62,956 nucleotides of DNA from a virus, in IMG/VR virus record IMGVR_UViG_3300042555_000449, positions 1-62,956 of that record; one strand, given 5' to 3'. The notes below the pieces were generated by a model. It was not told where the DNA came from. It worked only from the letters and a program-made list of their open reading frames with translations, and searched no databases. Position numbers and translations under genes: made by a program. Below, in pieces: positions 53,203 to 59,423 of the stretch (its first letter is position 1; the number at the start of each line of letters is the position of its first letter).

Positions 53203-53219
53203 TGGGGGCTTGTCCCCCA
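53203..53219 (+). terminator. G/C-rich hairpin after the amidoligase operon
   Basis: TGGGGG, loop CTTGT and CCCCCA form a 6-bp stem in otherwise AT-rich sequence, 35 nt after the amidotransferase stop. A T/C-rich stretch follows. It may terminate the operon or attenuate read-through. Confidence 0.6.
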
Positions 53220-53278
53220 CCTTGTTGCTCTTTTCTTCCACGTTCATTTTTCTTTTCTTTAACTATAAATTTTATCCA

Positions 53279-53575
53279 ATGACAAACCAAAACAACCTTG
53301 AGCACTTGCCTGACCATTTGAAACGTCTGGCTATGTTTACCACAATCCTTGAAGCTTGCCATAAGTCAACTGTATGCAGTAAGCTTTTAAACAAATTGTA
53401 CAAAGATGTCTTAACCCAATCGGAGAAAGAAGGGTTCAAACTATGTACTTTATTCCCACTAGAAACCCCTGTGATAGGTCTGTATAGTGACGACCAAATT
53501 GACCAACTTCATGCAGACCAATATGACTTTGCTCGTAGAGAAGTTCTTAACGAAGGTAACAATCACCCATTCTAA
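53279..53575 (+). CDS. hypothetical protein (98 aa)
   Basis: A 98-residue soluble helical protein (LEHLPDHLKRLAMFTTILEA, LYSDDQIDQLHADQYDFARR). ATG 53279 was preferred: upstream in-frame sequence crosses the hairpin and a pyrimidine-rich leader and codes for an unlikely Phe-rich stretch. The leader contains TCCACGTTCAT followed by a T-rich run, also seen before the lipoprotein gene at 48873. Function unknown. Confidence 0.55.
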   Translation: MTNQNNLEHLPDHLKRLAMFTTILEACHKSTVCSKLLNKLYKDVLTQSEKEGFKLCTLFPLETPVIGLYSDDQIDQLHADQYDFARREVLNEGNNHPF

Positions 53576-53587
53576 AACTATACAACT

Positions 53588-53815
53588 ATGGTATATCGTC
53601 AATATCTATTCCTATCATTAATGCAGAATGAAATACCTTACTTTGAGTCTATGCCATACGATGACCAATTCTATGTTGGCTCGTCTATATGGAGGCAGTT
53701 TGTTAATAGCAAATGGGACGACTTCAGGAAAGGTGAATACGAAGCTATACAAGATTATATCAAAGACAATAAAGAAAATATTATATTAACCCTGAAAGAA
53801 GAAAGAAATGCCTAG
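53588..53815 (+). CDS. hypothetical protein (75 aa)
   Basis: A 75-residue protein (YRQYLFLSLMQNEIPYFESM, RQFVNSKWDDFRKGEYEAIQ) starting in the context ACAACTATG. It overlaps the following zinc-ribbon gene by 8 nt. No family recognised. Confidence 0.52.
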   Translation: MVYRQYLFLSLMQNEIPYFESMPYDDQFYVGSSIWRQFVNSKWDDFRKGEYEAIQDYIKDNKENIILTLKEERNA

Positions 53816-54098
53816 AGAGAAAAAAGATTACCCTAAGATTTGTGCCAACCCTAATTGTGTAAAGGACTTTGTAGCTAAGTATAAAGAAGCTATGTATTGT
53901 TCTAGGCTATGTGCAAGGGTATATGGTAAGAACCATATCAATAGAGAACATGGGGTAGATTATTTTCCCGTAACAGACCAAGGCTTCTTTGATGCTGATG
54001 CATTCTGTACCTACTTCTATCCTAAAGATAAAGTAGAGAAAGCAATGAGACCTATCGGTGGCGAAGTACCAGTAAAAGCAATATTTAGTAACATGTAA
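53808..54098 (+). CDS. small zinc-ribbon protein (96 aa)
   Basis: Residues ~12-38 contain CANPNC and CSRLC, a C-x4-C ... C-x3-C pattern (KICANPNCVKDF, AMYCSRLCARVYG) typical of short zinc-binding domains similar to MYM/FCS-type or HNH-associated zinc knuckles. The rest lacks nuclease residues. It may bind nucleic acid or protein. It overlaps its upstream neighbour by 8 nt. Confidence 0.58.
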   Translation: MPREKKDYPKICANPNCVKDFVAKYKEAMYCSRLCARVYGKNHINREHGVDYFPVTDQGFFDADAFCTYFYPKDKVEKAMRPIGGEVPVKAIFSNM

Positions 54099-54108
54099 AA
54101 CCAAACTT

Positions 54109-54270
54109 ATGACAGACTACAAAAAAATGTACGAAGATTTATTAGTTAAGTATACAGAACTCCATATCAAATACTCGGAGTTACTTGACAAGCATTACGA
54201 GGAGGAAGCTTTACGCATATCCCAAGAAGATGACCTCAACGATAACCCTTTAAAACGTAGAGATGGATAA
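54109..54270 (+). CDS. hypothetical coiled-coil protein (53 aa)
   Basis: A 53-codon frame (TDYKKMYEDLLVKYTELHIK, YSELLDKHYEEEALR) encodes one amphipathic helix with leucine heptads. It overlaps the next small membrane-protein gene by 8 nt. No function assigned. Confidence 0.5.
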   Translation: MTDYKKMYEDLLVKYTELHIKYSELLDKHYEEEALRISQEDDLNDNPLKRRDG

Positions 54271-54403
54271 AAAAGATAACTATTGGCTTGCAATACTTAT
54301 TCATATACCAATATTTATCAAGCAAACATTTGAATACTTTGTTGTTTCTTTAATGTTATTTGCTGTTTCTCTTTTAATCATACTACAATTCCGAAAGAAA
54401 TGA
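54263..54403 (+). CDS. small membrane protein (46 aa)
   Basis: A 46-codon frame with a charged start (MDKKDNYW), a hydrophobic stretch (YFVVSLMLFAVSLLIILQF, about 25-43) and a basic end (RKK). Its stop overlaps the next start (ATGA), so it is translationally coupled to the DnaA-C-like gene. Confidence 0.48.
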   Translation: MDKKDNYWLAILIHIPIFIKQTFEYFVVSLMLFAVSLLIILQFRKK

Positions 54404-54735
54404 AACGATTGCCTAACAAGTCCAATAGAAATGTATCTACCGAAACAGTTAAGAGTTCGGTAGGTACTCACCTATCTTTAAGAACTACCTATGGGTCTAA
54501 GCTATGTGGCTATATGATGATGAAGTATTGTGGGTTATCTACAAGAAGATGTGCGGAAGAATTAGGGTTGAGCCATACCAATATGGTACACCATATCAAG
54601 TCCGTATCCGAAATGAAAAAGAAAGACCCTGAGTTTTTAGAGCTATACAAATCTATTGAGGCTTCTATATTGGTTAGGACCAAAGGAGTAAGAAAACGTA
54701 TTATGTATCGTAAATATAATAAAGATGCCAAATAA
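54400..54735 (+). CDS. DnaA C-terminal-like helix-turn-helix protein (111 aa)
   Basis: Residues ~32-70 (SKLCGYMMMKYCGLSTRRCA, EELGLSHTNMVHHIKSV) follow the DnaA domain IV pattern 'A-YL-r--t--S---IG--fg-rdHtTV-hai--i', including the His-Thr/Asn pair that contacts DnaA boxes. There is no ATPase domain, and the N- and C-terminal parts are basic. It probably binds phage or host origin DNA or acts as a regulator, possibly interfering with host initiation. It starts by ATGA overlap with the small membrane protein and overlaps the next basic-protein gene by 11 nt. Confidence 0.62.
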   Translation: MKRLPNKSNRNVSTETVKSSVGTHLSLRTTYGSKLCGYMMMKYCGLSTRRCAEELGLSHTNMVHHIKSVSEMKKKDPEFLELYKSIEASILVRTKGVRKRIMYRKYNKDAK

Positions 54736-55012
54736 AGCTAAGGGTAAATCATCTGCCCAATACTATAAAGAAAACCCTACTTCTAAGGCTAAGAAAGCAG
54801 CTTATGATGTAAAGAATGATAAATCTCCAGCACGTAAATCTAAAAGAGTAGCATTAAATCAAATCAATAGAAAGAAAGGTACTTATGGTAATGGTGATGG
54901 GTTAGATGCTTCCCACAAGAAAGGCGGTAAGGTAGTAATGGAGAAAGCTTCTAAGAACAGAGGAAGTAAATCTAATATGCCTGGTGATAAACGAGCACGT
55001 GGTGGAAAATAA
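54725..55012 (+). CDS. conserved basic phage protein (95 aa)
   Basis: A very basic protein with the pattern KAKGKSSAQYYKENPTSKAK, then KSKRVALNQINRKKGTYGNG, DGLDASHKKGG and a final MPGDKRARGGK. I know this pattern as a widespread family of unknown function in phages (including cyanophages). It is probably DNA-associated, like the basic proteins at 40760-42823, but is transcribed in the opposite, early/middle direction. An AACGTATTATGT at 54697-54708 lies just upstream inside the previous gene. Confidence 0.68.
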   Translation: MPNKAKGKSSAQYYKENPTSKAKKAAYDVKNDKSPARKSKRVALNQINRKKGTYGNGDGLDASHKKGGKVVMEKASKNRGSKSNMPGDKRARGGK

Positions 55013-55051
55013 TGTGGATAACTTTATTAGGAATAATAATAAAACAATCTG

Positions 55052-55059
55052 TATCTTTG
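55052..55059 (+). promoter_or_regulatory. -7 promoter element TATCTTTG
   Basis: TATCTTTG matches the Bacteroidota -7 consensus TAnnTTTG. No TTG stands at -33. It would start a short transcript running into the terminator at 55086-55122. Confidence 0.4.
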
Positions 55060-55065
55060 TAAAAG

Positions 55066-55122
55066 ATTGTTCATAGTTGATTAAGGCGTAGAGTTTTTCT
55101 ACAGATTTGTCTCTACGCTTTT
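55066..55122 (+). ncRNA. putative short RNA ending in a strong terminator
   Basis: Between the -7 element at 55052 and the U tract at 55119-55122 there is no open frame. The RNA would be ~55-60 nt. GCGTAGAG (55086-55093) and CTCTACGC (55111-55118) form a perfect 8-bp stem followed by TTTT. Alternatively the stem is only the terminator of the preceding operon. Confidence 0.4.
55086..55122 (+). terminator. intrinsic terminator
   Basis: Perfect 8-bp stem GCGTAGAG/CTCTACGC with an A/T-rich 17-nt loop and a TTTT tail, 73 nt after the basic-protein gene. It is followed directly by a late promoter motif, so the downstream RNA is insulated from read-through. Confidence 0.8.
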
Positions 55123-55128
55123 AACTTT

Positions 55129-55140
55129 AACGTATTATAT
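55129..55140 (+). promoter_or_regulatory. putative late promoter motif AACGTATTATAT
   Basis: Exact consensus, 7 nt after a terminator. It is the only copy not followed by a nearby start codon; instead a structured noncoding segment follows. Confidence 0.6.
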
Positions 55141-55145
55141 TAGTA

Positions 55146-55367
55146 GATTATTAATTGTGGAGGCACTTGGTAATCTTTAAGAATAAAAATTTTGATGGCT
55201 TTTTGCTTGACGGTGTCCTCCTCCACCTATAGCGATTAGCCATTTTTGTTTTTAGTCTTGTCGTACTATATAGACTCTAATGAATGGTATACTCTCAGCA
55301 CGAGTCTTAAGATGTTCGGTGTTTTAATAGAGTATATTGTCCACAATGTAGTATAGACTACCTTTTT
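55146..55367 (+). ncRNA. putative structured noncoding RNA with two pseudoknots
   Basis: About 220 nt without a credible gene, bounded by its own promoter motif and a terminator. GTGGAGG (55157-55163) pairs with CCTCCAC (55220-55226), while ATGGCT (55195-55200) pairs with AGCCAT (55238-55243), crossing it as a pseudoknot. GACTC (55273-55277) pairs with GAGTC (55302-55306), crossed by ATACTCT (55289-55295) with AGAGTAT (55329-55335). It ends in GTAGT/ACTAC (55348-55361) plus a T run. A long arm GCCAGGG (55382-55388)/CCCTGGC (55450-55456) follows downstream, so a longer read-through form is possible. No known RNA class recognised. Confidence 0.55.
55348..55367 (+). terminator. terminator of the noncoding RNA
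   Basis: GTAGT, loop ATAG and ACTAC (55348-55361) form a 5-bp stem followed by CTTTTT. Short but in the expected place for a ~220-nt transcript from the motif at 55129. Confidence 0.5.
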
Positions 55368-55487
55368 AAAACTTTTTGAATGCCAGGGATTGTGATTTGC
55401 ATATACTCGACTACCTATTTACAACACAACAACTACTAAAAGTTTTAAGCCCTGGCCTAATTGTCTTAACCCTATAAAATAAATATT

Positions 55488-55856
55488 ATGAAAAAACTAT
55501 TATTAATTTTATTGTCAATTACTTTATTCAGTTGTAGTAAAGCTTCATCAACCCATAGACTTAGGGTTGTAACATTTGCTATGGATAATGAATATAGATA
55601 TGTAAGCCCTAATAATGTAGCTATGTATCTAAACCATACAACTTGTATATGCTTCCCTGATAGTATATATGGATACAATACTAACCCTACATTTGAATTG
55701 GATAATGTAGAAGAAGGGGCAGAGCTTCATATAGTTACCTTTACAAATGCAGGTGAACAACCTCAATATAAAACTATAGTGGTGTACTTAGATGGCAAGG
55801 TTATATACAATAGCTATAACAAATTAACTATTGACGCTATAGTAACTATACAATAG
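55488..55856 (+). CDS. lipoprotein, unknown (122 aa)
   Basis: The N-terminus (KKLLLILLSITLFSC) is a lipoprotein signal with lipobox LFSC and C17 as the lipidated residue. The mature ~105 residues look all-beta (RLRVVTFAMDNEYRYVSPNN, KTIVVYLDGKVIYN), perhaps one immunoglobulin-like fold. It is probably exported to the outer or inner membrane and could act in superinfection exclusion. It follows the noncoding RNA region after about 30 nt of A-rich leader. Confidence 0.6.
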   Translation: MKKLLLILLSITLFSCSKASSTHRLRVVTFAMDNEYRYVSPNNVAMYLNHTTCICFPDSIYGYNTNPTFELDNVEEGAELHIVTFTNAGEQPQYKTIVVYLDGKVIYNSYNKLTIDAIVTIQ

Positions 55857-55906
55857 GGTAATTTTACCGTAAATAAATAATACAACATTAATTAACTTTG
55901 TTGTAT

Positions 55907-55986
55907 AGTCAGGTGGCGGGATTGGTAGCCGCATTGATGGGCAGTAAATCCATTAAAACTTGCAGGTTCGATTCCTGTCCTGACTA
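55907..55986 (+). tRNA. tRNA-Tyr-like (GTA) with 8-bp anticodon stem
   Basis: Acceptor AGTCAGG/CCTGACT (7 bp), D arm GCGG-GATTGGTAG-CCGC with G18-G19, T arm GCAGG-TTCGATT-CCTGT and a 5-nt variable loop are all present. The anticodon arm is odd: stem TTGATGGG/TCCATTAA is 8 bp instead of 5, with two or three G-U pairs, and the loop CAGTAAA has A instead of the universal U33. Read conventionally the anticodon is GTA (Tyr). No CCA is encoded. It may be a functional divergent tRNA or a tRNA mimic. Confidence 0.6.
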
Positions 55987-56017
55987 CAAATTATTAACAA
56001 CTAAAAACAAATAAACT

Positions 56018-56212
56018 ATGAAAACAAAAAACACAAACACAACAGAAACAAACTTTGAAATTGGTTTTAGAATGCAAAAAGAAGGATATGGTATATCTGA
56101 CTCTTTTGGATCAGCTATTGCAACAGGTGAAGATGATATACCTACCGATGCAGACATTGAAGAATGGGTTAAAGGTTACAATGCATCTAAAGAATTAACA
56201 AATAACCACTAA
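56018..56212 (+). CDS. hypothetical protein (64 aa)
   Basis: A 64-residue acidic protein (NFEIGFRMQKEGYGISDSFG, DADIEEWVKGYNASKELTNN). The '-W-GY--SKE-' ending is frequent in small phage proteins of unknown function. It starts in AAATAAACTATG and leads a run of ten compact small genes. Confidence 0.55.
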   Translation: MKTKNTNTTETNFEIGFRMQKEGYGISDSFGSAIATGEDDIPTDADIEEWVKGYNASKELTNNH

Positions 56213-56225
56213 AAACAAATAAACT

Positions 56226-56420
56226 ATGGAAAAAAGATTTATAGTAAGAGATTTTAAAACTAAACATTTAATTGATTATTCTGGATATATACTTGATGAT
56301 GATGATGATGTATATGTATTCGATTTATATGCTGAATTTGATACTATTGAAGATGCAGAAAGATTTATTGATGGTCAAGAGGGTACATTTCAAATAGAAG
56401 CAATATATATTTCTCATTAA
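56226..56420 (+). CDS. hypothetical acidic protein (64 aa)
   Basis: A 64-residue acidic protein (RFIVRDFKTKHLIDYSGYIL, DTIEDAERFIDGQEGTFQIE) with a probable beta-beta-alpha-beta plan. No family assigned. It starts in the context AATAAACTATG. Confidence 0.55.
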   Translation: MEKRFIVRDFKTKHLIDYSGYILDDDDDVYVFDLYAEFDTIEDAERFIDGQEGTFQIEAIYISH

Positions 56421-56429
56421 CTTTTAACT

Positions 56430-56582
56430 ATGACAGAAATAATAATTTTTGCAGCTGTAATGCTTCTAACTTTACCTTTGATGTTGTGTATTTTTTGGTG
56501 GCTTTATACTGATAAAGAACAAGATGAAATTGACAATGAAATTCTTAACTCATTTATTGATGAATGTTTTAAAAACAAATAA
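56430..56582 (+). CDS. small membrane protein (50 aa)
   Basis: A 50-codon frame with one N-terminal transmembrane helix (IIIFAAVMLLTLPLMLCIFW) and an acidic cytoplasmic tail (TDKEQDEIDNEILNSFIDE). It starts in TTTTAACTATG, 9 nt after the previous stop, and ends 3 nt before the next ATG. Function unknown. Confidence 0.52.
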   Translation: MTEIIIFAAVMLLTLPLMLCIFWWLYTDKEQDEIDNEILNSFIDECFKNK

Positions 56583-56585
56583 ACT

Positions 56586-56831
56586 ATGACAGGGATAAAT
56601 TACTTAAGTCAATTATCAAGCAATATGCAACAACATTGGCTACGAGAGGTAGCTGAATTAGATAACCCTATATCGTATCTTACTTCTGATTACGATGAAT
56701 TTGAACACTTCTTAGGCATCTTTGATTGGTCAGATTCTATTATGGGTTACTCATTCTGGTCAGGGTTTTATAATAAGATTGTTAACGAGGCTAACTTAGA
56801 GATAGCATTAAACAAATATGAAAATGGCTAA
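56586..56831 (+). CDS. hypothetical protein (81 aa)
   Basis: An 81-residue acidic, aromatic protein (NYLSQLSSNMQQHWLREVAE, FLGIFDWSDSIMGYSFWSGF). The 'HWL-Ev-' start and Trp/Phe-rich end recur in small phage proteins without function. It overlaps the next gene by 14 nt. Confidence 0.55.
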   Translation: MTGINYLSQLSSNMQQHWLREVAELDNPISYLTSDYDEFEHFLGIFDWSDSIMGYSFWSGFYNKIVNEANLEIALNKYENG

Positions 56832-57141
56832 CCCAATAACTAAAATCAAAGCAGTAAAGGATTTCGTACAAGATATCCTAAATGATTATCCTCAAGCAAG
56901 AGAGAGTGATAACTATCTATCTGCTGTTGTATGGCACAAACAAGTAAGGGCTACAACACAAGGTGATGTAACCTTTGAGAACTTCTTAACTATGTATAGC
57001 AATGGGTTGTTAGCATCGTCTGATAGTATAACAAGGGCTGCTCGTAAGTTAAAAGAAACTAACCCTAAATATAGGGGTAAGAACTATGACAACAGAAAAC
57101 AATTAGAAGTAGAAACAAGAATGAATATTAATAAACTTTAA
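56818..57141 (+). CDS. hypothetical protein (107 aa)
   Basis: A 107-residue helical protein (IKAVKDFVQDILNDYPQARE, LLASSDSITRAARKLKETNP) whose second half (SDSITRAARKLKE) looks like a single helix-turn-helix-like unit that could bind DNA; the call is weak. Two possible starts exist, ATG 56818 and ATG 56824; the first gives a 14-nt overlap with the upstream gene. Confidence 0.55.
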   Translation: MKMANPITKIKAVKDFVQDILNDYPQARESDNYLSAVVWHKQVRATTQGDVTFENFLTMYSNGLLASSDSITRAARKLKETNPKYRGKNYDNRKQLEVETRMNINKL

Positions 57142-57151
57142 AACTAAACAA

Positions 57152-57403
57152 ATGGCAAAGAAAAGAAAAGTATTTGAGATTGATGCAGAAAACATTATGC
57201 TTCAGAAATTATCTGACTTCAAAGAGGAGCTATATGAGAGAGTACCTACTGATATCTATGAACTTATAAAGCATGATACTATAAATAGTCTTATTGAACT
57301 ATGCTACAAAGCAGGGTTTCAAGATGGGGCTATAGATATAGGAGAGATGATACAAGACATTATTAAAGGAGAGGTTGAAGGACCTAACGTAAACCCTAAT
57401 TAA
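57152..57403 (+). CDS. hypothetical protein (83 aa)
   Basis: An 83-residue acidic helical protein (ENIMLQKLSDFKEELYERVP, LIELCYKAGFQDGAIDIGEM). The 'CYKAGF-DG--dIG--i--iI' ending resembles small phage proteins seen near nucleotide-metabolism genes, but no domain is secure. It ends just before the next ATG. Confidence 0.52.
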   Translation: MAKKRKVFEIDAENIMLQKLSDFKEELYERVPTDIYELIKHDTINSLIELCYKAGFQDGAIDIGEMIQDIIKGEVEGPNVNPN

Positions 57404-57404
57404 T

Positions 57405-57614
57405 ATGAGACAACTAATATACTGGGAAGTAGAACACCTACTCAAAATGGCTAATATATCTAACCCTGAGGTAACCCATAGAATAACAGATAACATCTGT
57501 AAGATAGCCAAAGAACACTACGAAGGCAAAGAAGATGAGTCTAATGTAGTAAGAAAGGGTAGATGGTACGATAAGATTGTACCAAGATGGTTTGATAACG
57601 AAAGTAAATTCTAA
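57405..57614 (+). CDS. hypothetical protein (69 aa)
   Basis: A 69-residue protein (RQLIYWEVEHLLKMANISNP, ITDNICKIAKEHYEGKEDES). Spaced one nt from the previous stop and two nt from the next gene, so co-transcribed. No function recognised. Confidence 0.52.
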   Translation: MRQLIYWEVEHLLKMANISNPEVTHRITDNICKIAKEHYEGKEDESNVVRKGRWYDKIVPRWFDNESKF

Positions 57615-57616
57615 TT

Positions 57617-57808
57617 ATGAAAAAAATAACACAAACATTTTTAGTTTTATTATTCTCAATAATAGCATCACTTATTGTACCTATATTTGGACATTGGTAC
57701 TACAAACATACAGGTATCGAACCTATTGGATTTTATTTTATATCAGGATTTGGAGGTTTTGCATTTGCTTTATTTAGAATTTTTCAAATATGGGACACTA
57801 AATTTTAA
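57617..57808 (+). CDS. small membrane protein (63 aa)
   Basis: A 63-residue protein with two hydrophobic helices (FLVLLFSIIASLIVPIF and FYFISGFGGFAFALFRIF) joined by a short loop (GHWYYKHTGIEPIG). It could be an early envelope-acting protein. It lies 2 nt from the following gene. Confidence 0.52.
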   Translation: MKKITQTFLVLLFSIIASLIVPIFGHWYYKHTGIEPIGFYFISGFGGFAFALFRIFQIWDTKF

Positions 57809-57810
57809 CT

Positions 57811-58047
57811 ATGGAACTATACGTTAAGATACACGACGCAGAAATAATAGACAACAAGATTGTAATTAACAAGATAGTCATTGTTGATGAGTCAGGAAAG
57901 ATAATAAGAGAAGCACAAATGAATGATAAATTATTAGAATTACTAAAAGATATTCACACAAATACAAGATACCAAGAAATTAAAAACTTATGGAAGAAAG
58001 AGTTTGGTGATGAGCCAAACCTTTCGTCCCTATTAACTATCAGATAA
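57811..58047 (+). CDS. hypothetical protein (78 aa)
   Basis: A 78-residue protein starting with a probable beta-hairpin (ELYVKIHDAEIIDNKIVINK) followed by helices (LLELLKDIHTNTRYQEIKNL). No family recognised. It is the last of the compact run before a promoter-like motif at 58050. Confidence 0.52.
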   Translation: MELYVKIHDAEIIDNKIVINKIVIVDESGKIIREAQMNDKLLELLKDIHTNTRYQEIKNLWKKEFGDEPNLSSLLTIR

Positions 58048-58049
58048 TT

Positions 58050-58061
58050 AACGTATTATAA
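58050..58061 (+). promoter_or_regulatory. promoter-like motif AACGTATTATAA (variant)
   Basis: The motif differs from AACGTATTATAT at the last base. It stands 8 nt before an ATG of a 22-codon frame (58069-58137) that I do not consider a secure gene, and about 130 nt before the 124-aa gene. Whether it is active is uncertain. Confidence 0.4.
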
Positions 58062-58191
58062 TATTGACATGAAAAATACAATCATTGTCGAAATCCAAGT
58101 AATTAGTGACGTTAAGTTTGAAGAAGGTTGTGGATAAGTATTAACCTAATGGTTAAACAATGTGCATATCTTTGTTATAAACTTTAAAACT

Positions 58192-58566
58192 ATGGGCAGT
58201 AGACCTCAAAGAAAGAAAGAGTACGTACGCTTTAGTATGAACCCTGACAATTATAGAATTGTTTTGGGTGGCATTCTATACTTTGAAGTAGAATGTAATG
58301 ATGAGTCTACCCCTGACTTAGGGCTAGAAGGTATAGAAGGGTTAGATAGTAAATGCTGGATGGATATGGCAATCAAAATGGAATCTATCATAGCTATCAA
58401 ACCAACTGGCTCATTAGAATCTGAAATCACCCATGGTAAAGCTTCAATAGTATTAGATAGTGGTCCTTGGGAAACTATATCTACTAATATACCATACGAA
58501 TATATGTGTGCTATATGGGAAGATTACCTAGCAGGACCAATTAAAACAATATATCGTGGGCAATAG
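58192..58566 (+). CDS. hypothetical protein upstream of the sigma-like gene (124 aa)
   Basis: The N-terminus is basic (GSRPQRKKEYVRFSMNPDNY) and the rest is a mostly beta, acidic domain (YFEVECNDESTPDLGLEGIE). ATG 58192 follows TATCTTTG (58167-58174, a -7-type element) by 17 nt and was preferred over an upstream ATG at 58162, which precedes it. Its end overlaps the GTG start of the sigma-like gene by 11 nt, so expression of the two is coupled. It might be an anti-sigma or co-regulator; nothing in the sequence proves this. Confidence 0.55.
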   Translation: MGSRPQRKKEYVRFSMNPDNYRIVLGGILYFEVECNDESTPDLGLEGIEGLDSKCWMDMAIKMESIIAIKPTGSLESEITHGKASIVLDSGPWETISTNIPYEYMCAIWEDYLAGPIKTIYRGQ

Positions 58567-59410
58567 CTTCAAATCAATATCTGTAAACCCTACTAACGTA
58601 GACTTTGACAATGATTACTCGTTGTCAATACTACTTAATGACCCTATCTTTAAAAGAAAGGCAGCCCAAATGAAGAATGAAGAAGCTATGGAGCTATTCA
58701 AACTTTATAAGTCAACAGGTGAGTTAAAGTATAGAGATAAGATTGTTGAGGGTTACATGAAGCTAATGCTATATGTTGCTATTAAGTATTGGCAACCTGG
58801 GTTTTTAGTAAGTGACTTATTACAAGAAGCCGTTATGGGTTTCATGTTAGGGATAGACAAGTATAACAATGAGAAGTATTCAGAGTTTGGAAAGGCTAAG
58901 CTATCATCTTATTGCTTCTTCTATAGCAGGAAATACATAATAGACTTTATAGAAAAGAATAAATGTATAGTAAAGATTACCTACTCACCGTTAAGAGCAT
59001 CACAAAAACTTAAGAAGATGATGGACACAGCAGTAGCTGTAATGGAGTTGGACGAAAGAATGATACCTTTAGATGTTGTATTAAAACAAAACGTAACTAT
59101 GGAAATGGCAGCAGCACTCGGTGCACTATCTGCGACAACTGCAATCGTATCAACAAATAACCACGACGAGATAGACTTTGTATCCGATGGTGGTATATAC
59201 TCTTATGAGATGTATAGCGTAACAGAATACGCTATTACATTTGAGCATATCAATACCCTTAATGAAAAGGCAAAAGACTTATTACTATCTAAGTATAACC
59301 TGATAGAACAGACGTTTGATGATATGTGTAGTAAACACAAAGTATCTACGTCAAGTGGCAACAAGTTTGTAAAAGAAACTATAGCCCACTTAAAAAAATC
59401 TTTAAAATAA
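58556..59410 (+). CDS. sigma-70-like RNA polymerase sigma factor (284 aa)
   Basis: Residues ~60-137 match sigma region 2: RDKIVEGYMKLMLYVAIKYW, VSDLLQEAVMGFMLGIDKY (the 'DLiQeG-iGL--A--kfd' core) and SSYCFFYSRKYIIDFIEKN in place of 'Ya--wIr--I'. Residues ~229-284 (NTLNEKAKDLLLSKYNLIEQ, KFVKETIAHLKKSL) match the helical layout of region 4. A divergent middle separates them. It would redirect host RNA polymerase. GTG 58556 is taken as the start, overlapping the previous gene by 11 nt; the next ATG codon (residue 39) would leave regions 2 and 4 intact. Confidence 0.75.
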   Translation: MGNSFKSISVNPTNVDFDNDYSLSILLNDPIFKRKAAQMKNEEAMELFKLYKSTGELKYRDKIVEGYMKLMLYVAIKYWQPGFLVSDLLQEAVMGFMLGIDKYNNEKYSEFGKAKLSSYCFFYSRKYIIDFIEKNKCIVKITYSPLRASQKLKKMMDTAVAVMELDERMIPLDVVLKQNVTMEMAAALGALSATTAIVSTNNHDEIDFVSDGGIYSYEMYSVTEYAITFEHINTLNEKAKDLLLSKYNLIEQTFDDMCSKHKVSTSSGNKFVKETIAHLKKSLK

Positions 59411-59423
59411 TTCACAAATAAAT

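Noticed and set aside
54697-54708. AACGTATTATGT as another late promoter
   Set aside because: It lies within coding sequence and differs in the conserved last part; could be chance in AT-rich DNA.
58069-58137. 22-codon frame after the motif at 58050
   Set aside because: Too short, no recognisable features, and the TATCTTTG element further downstream explains the next gene better.
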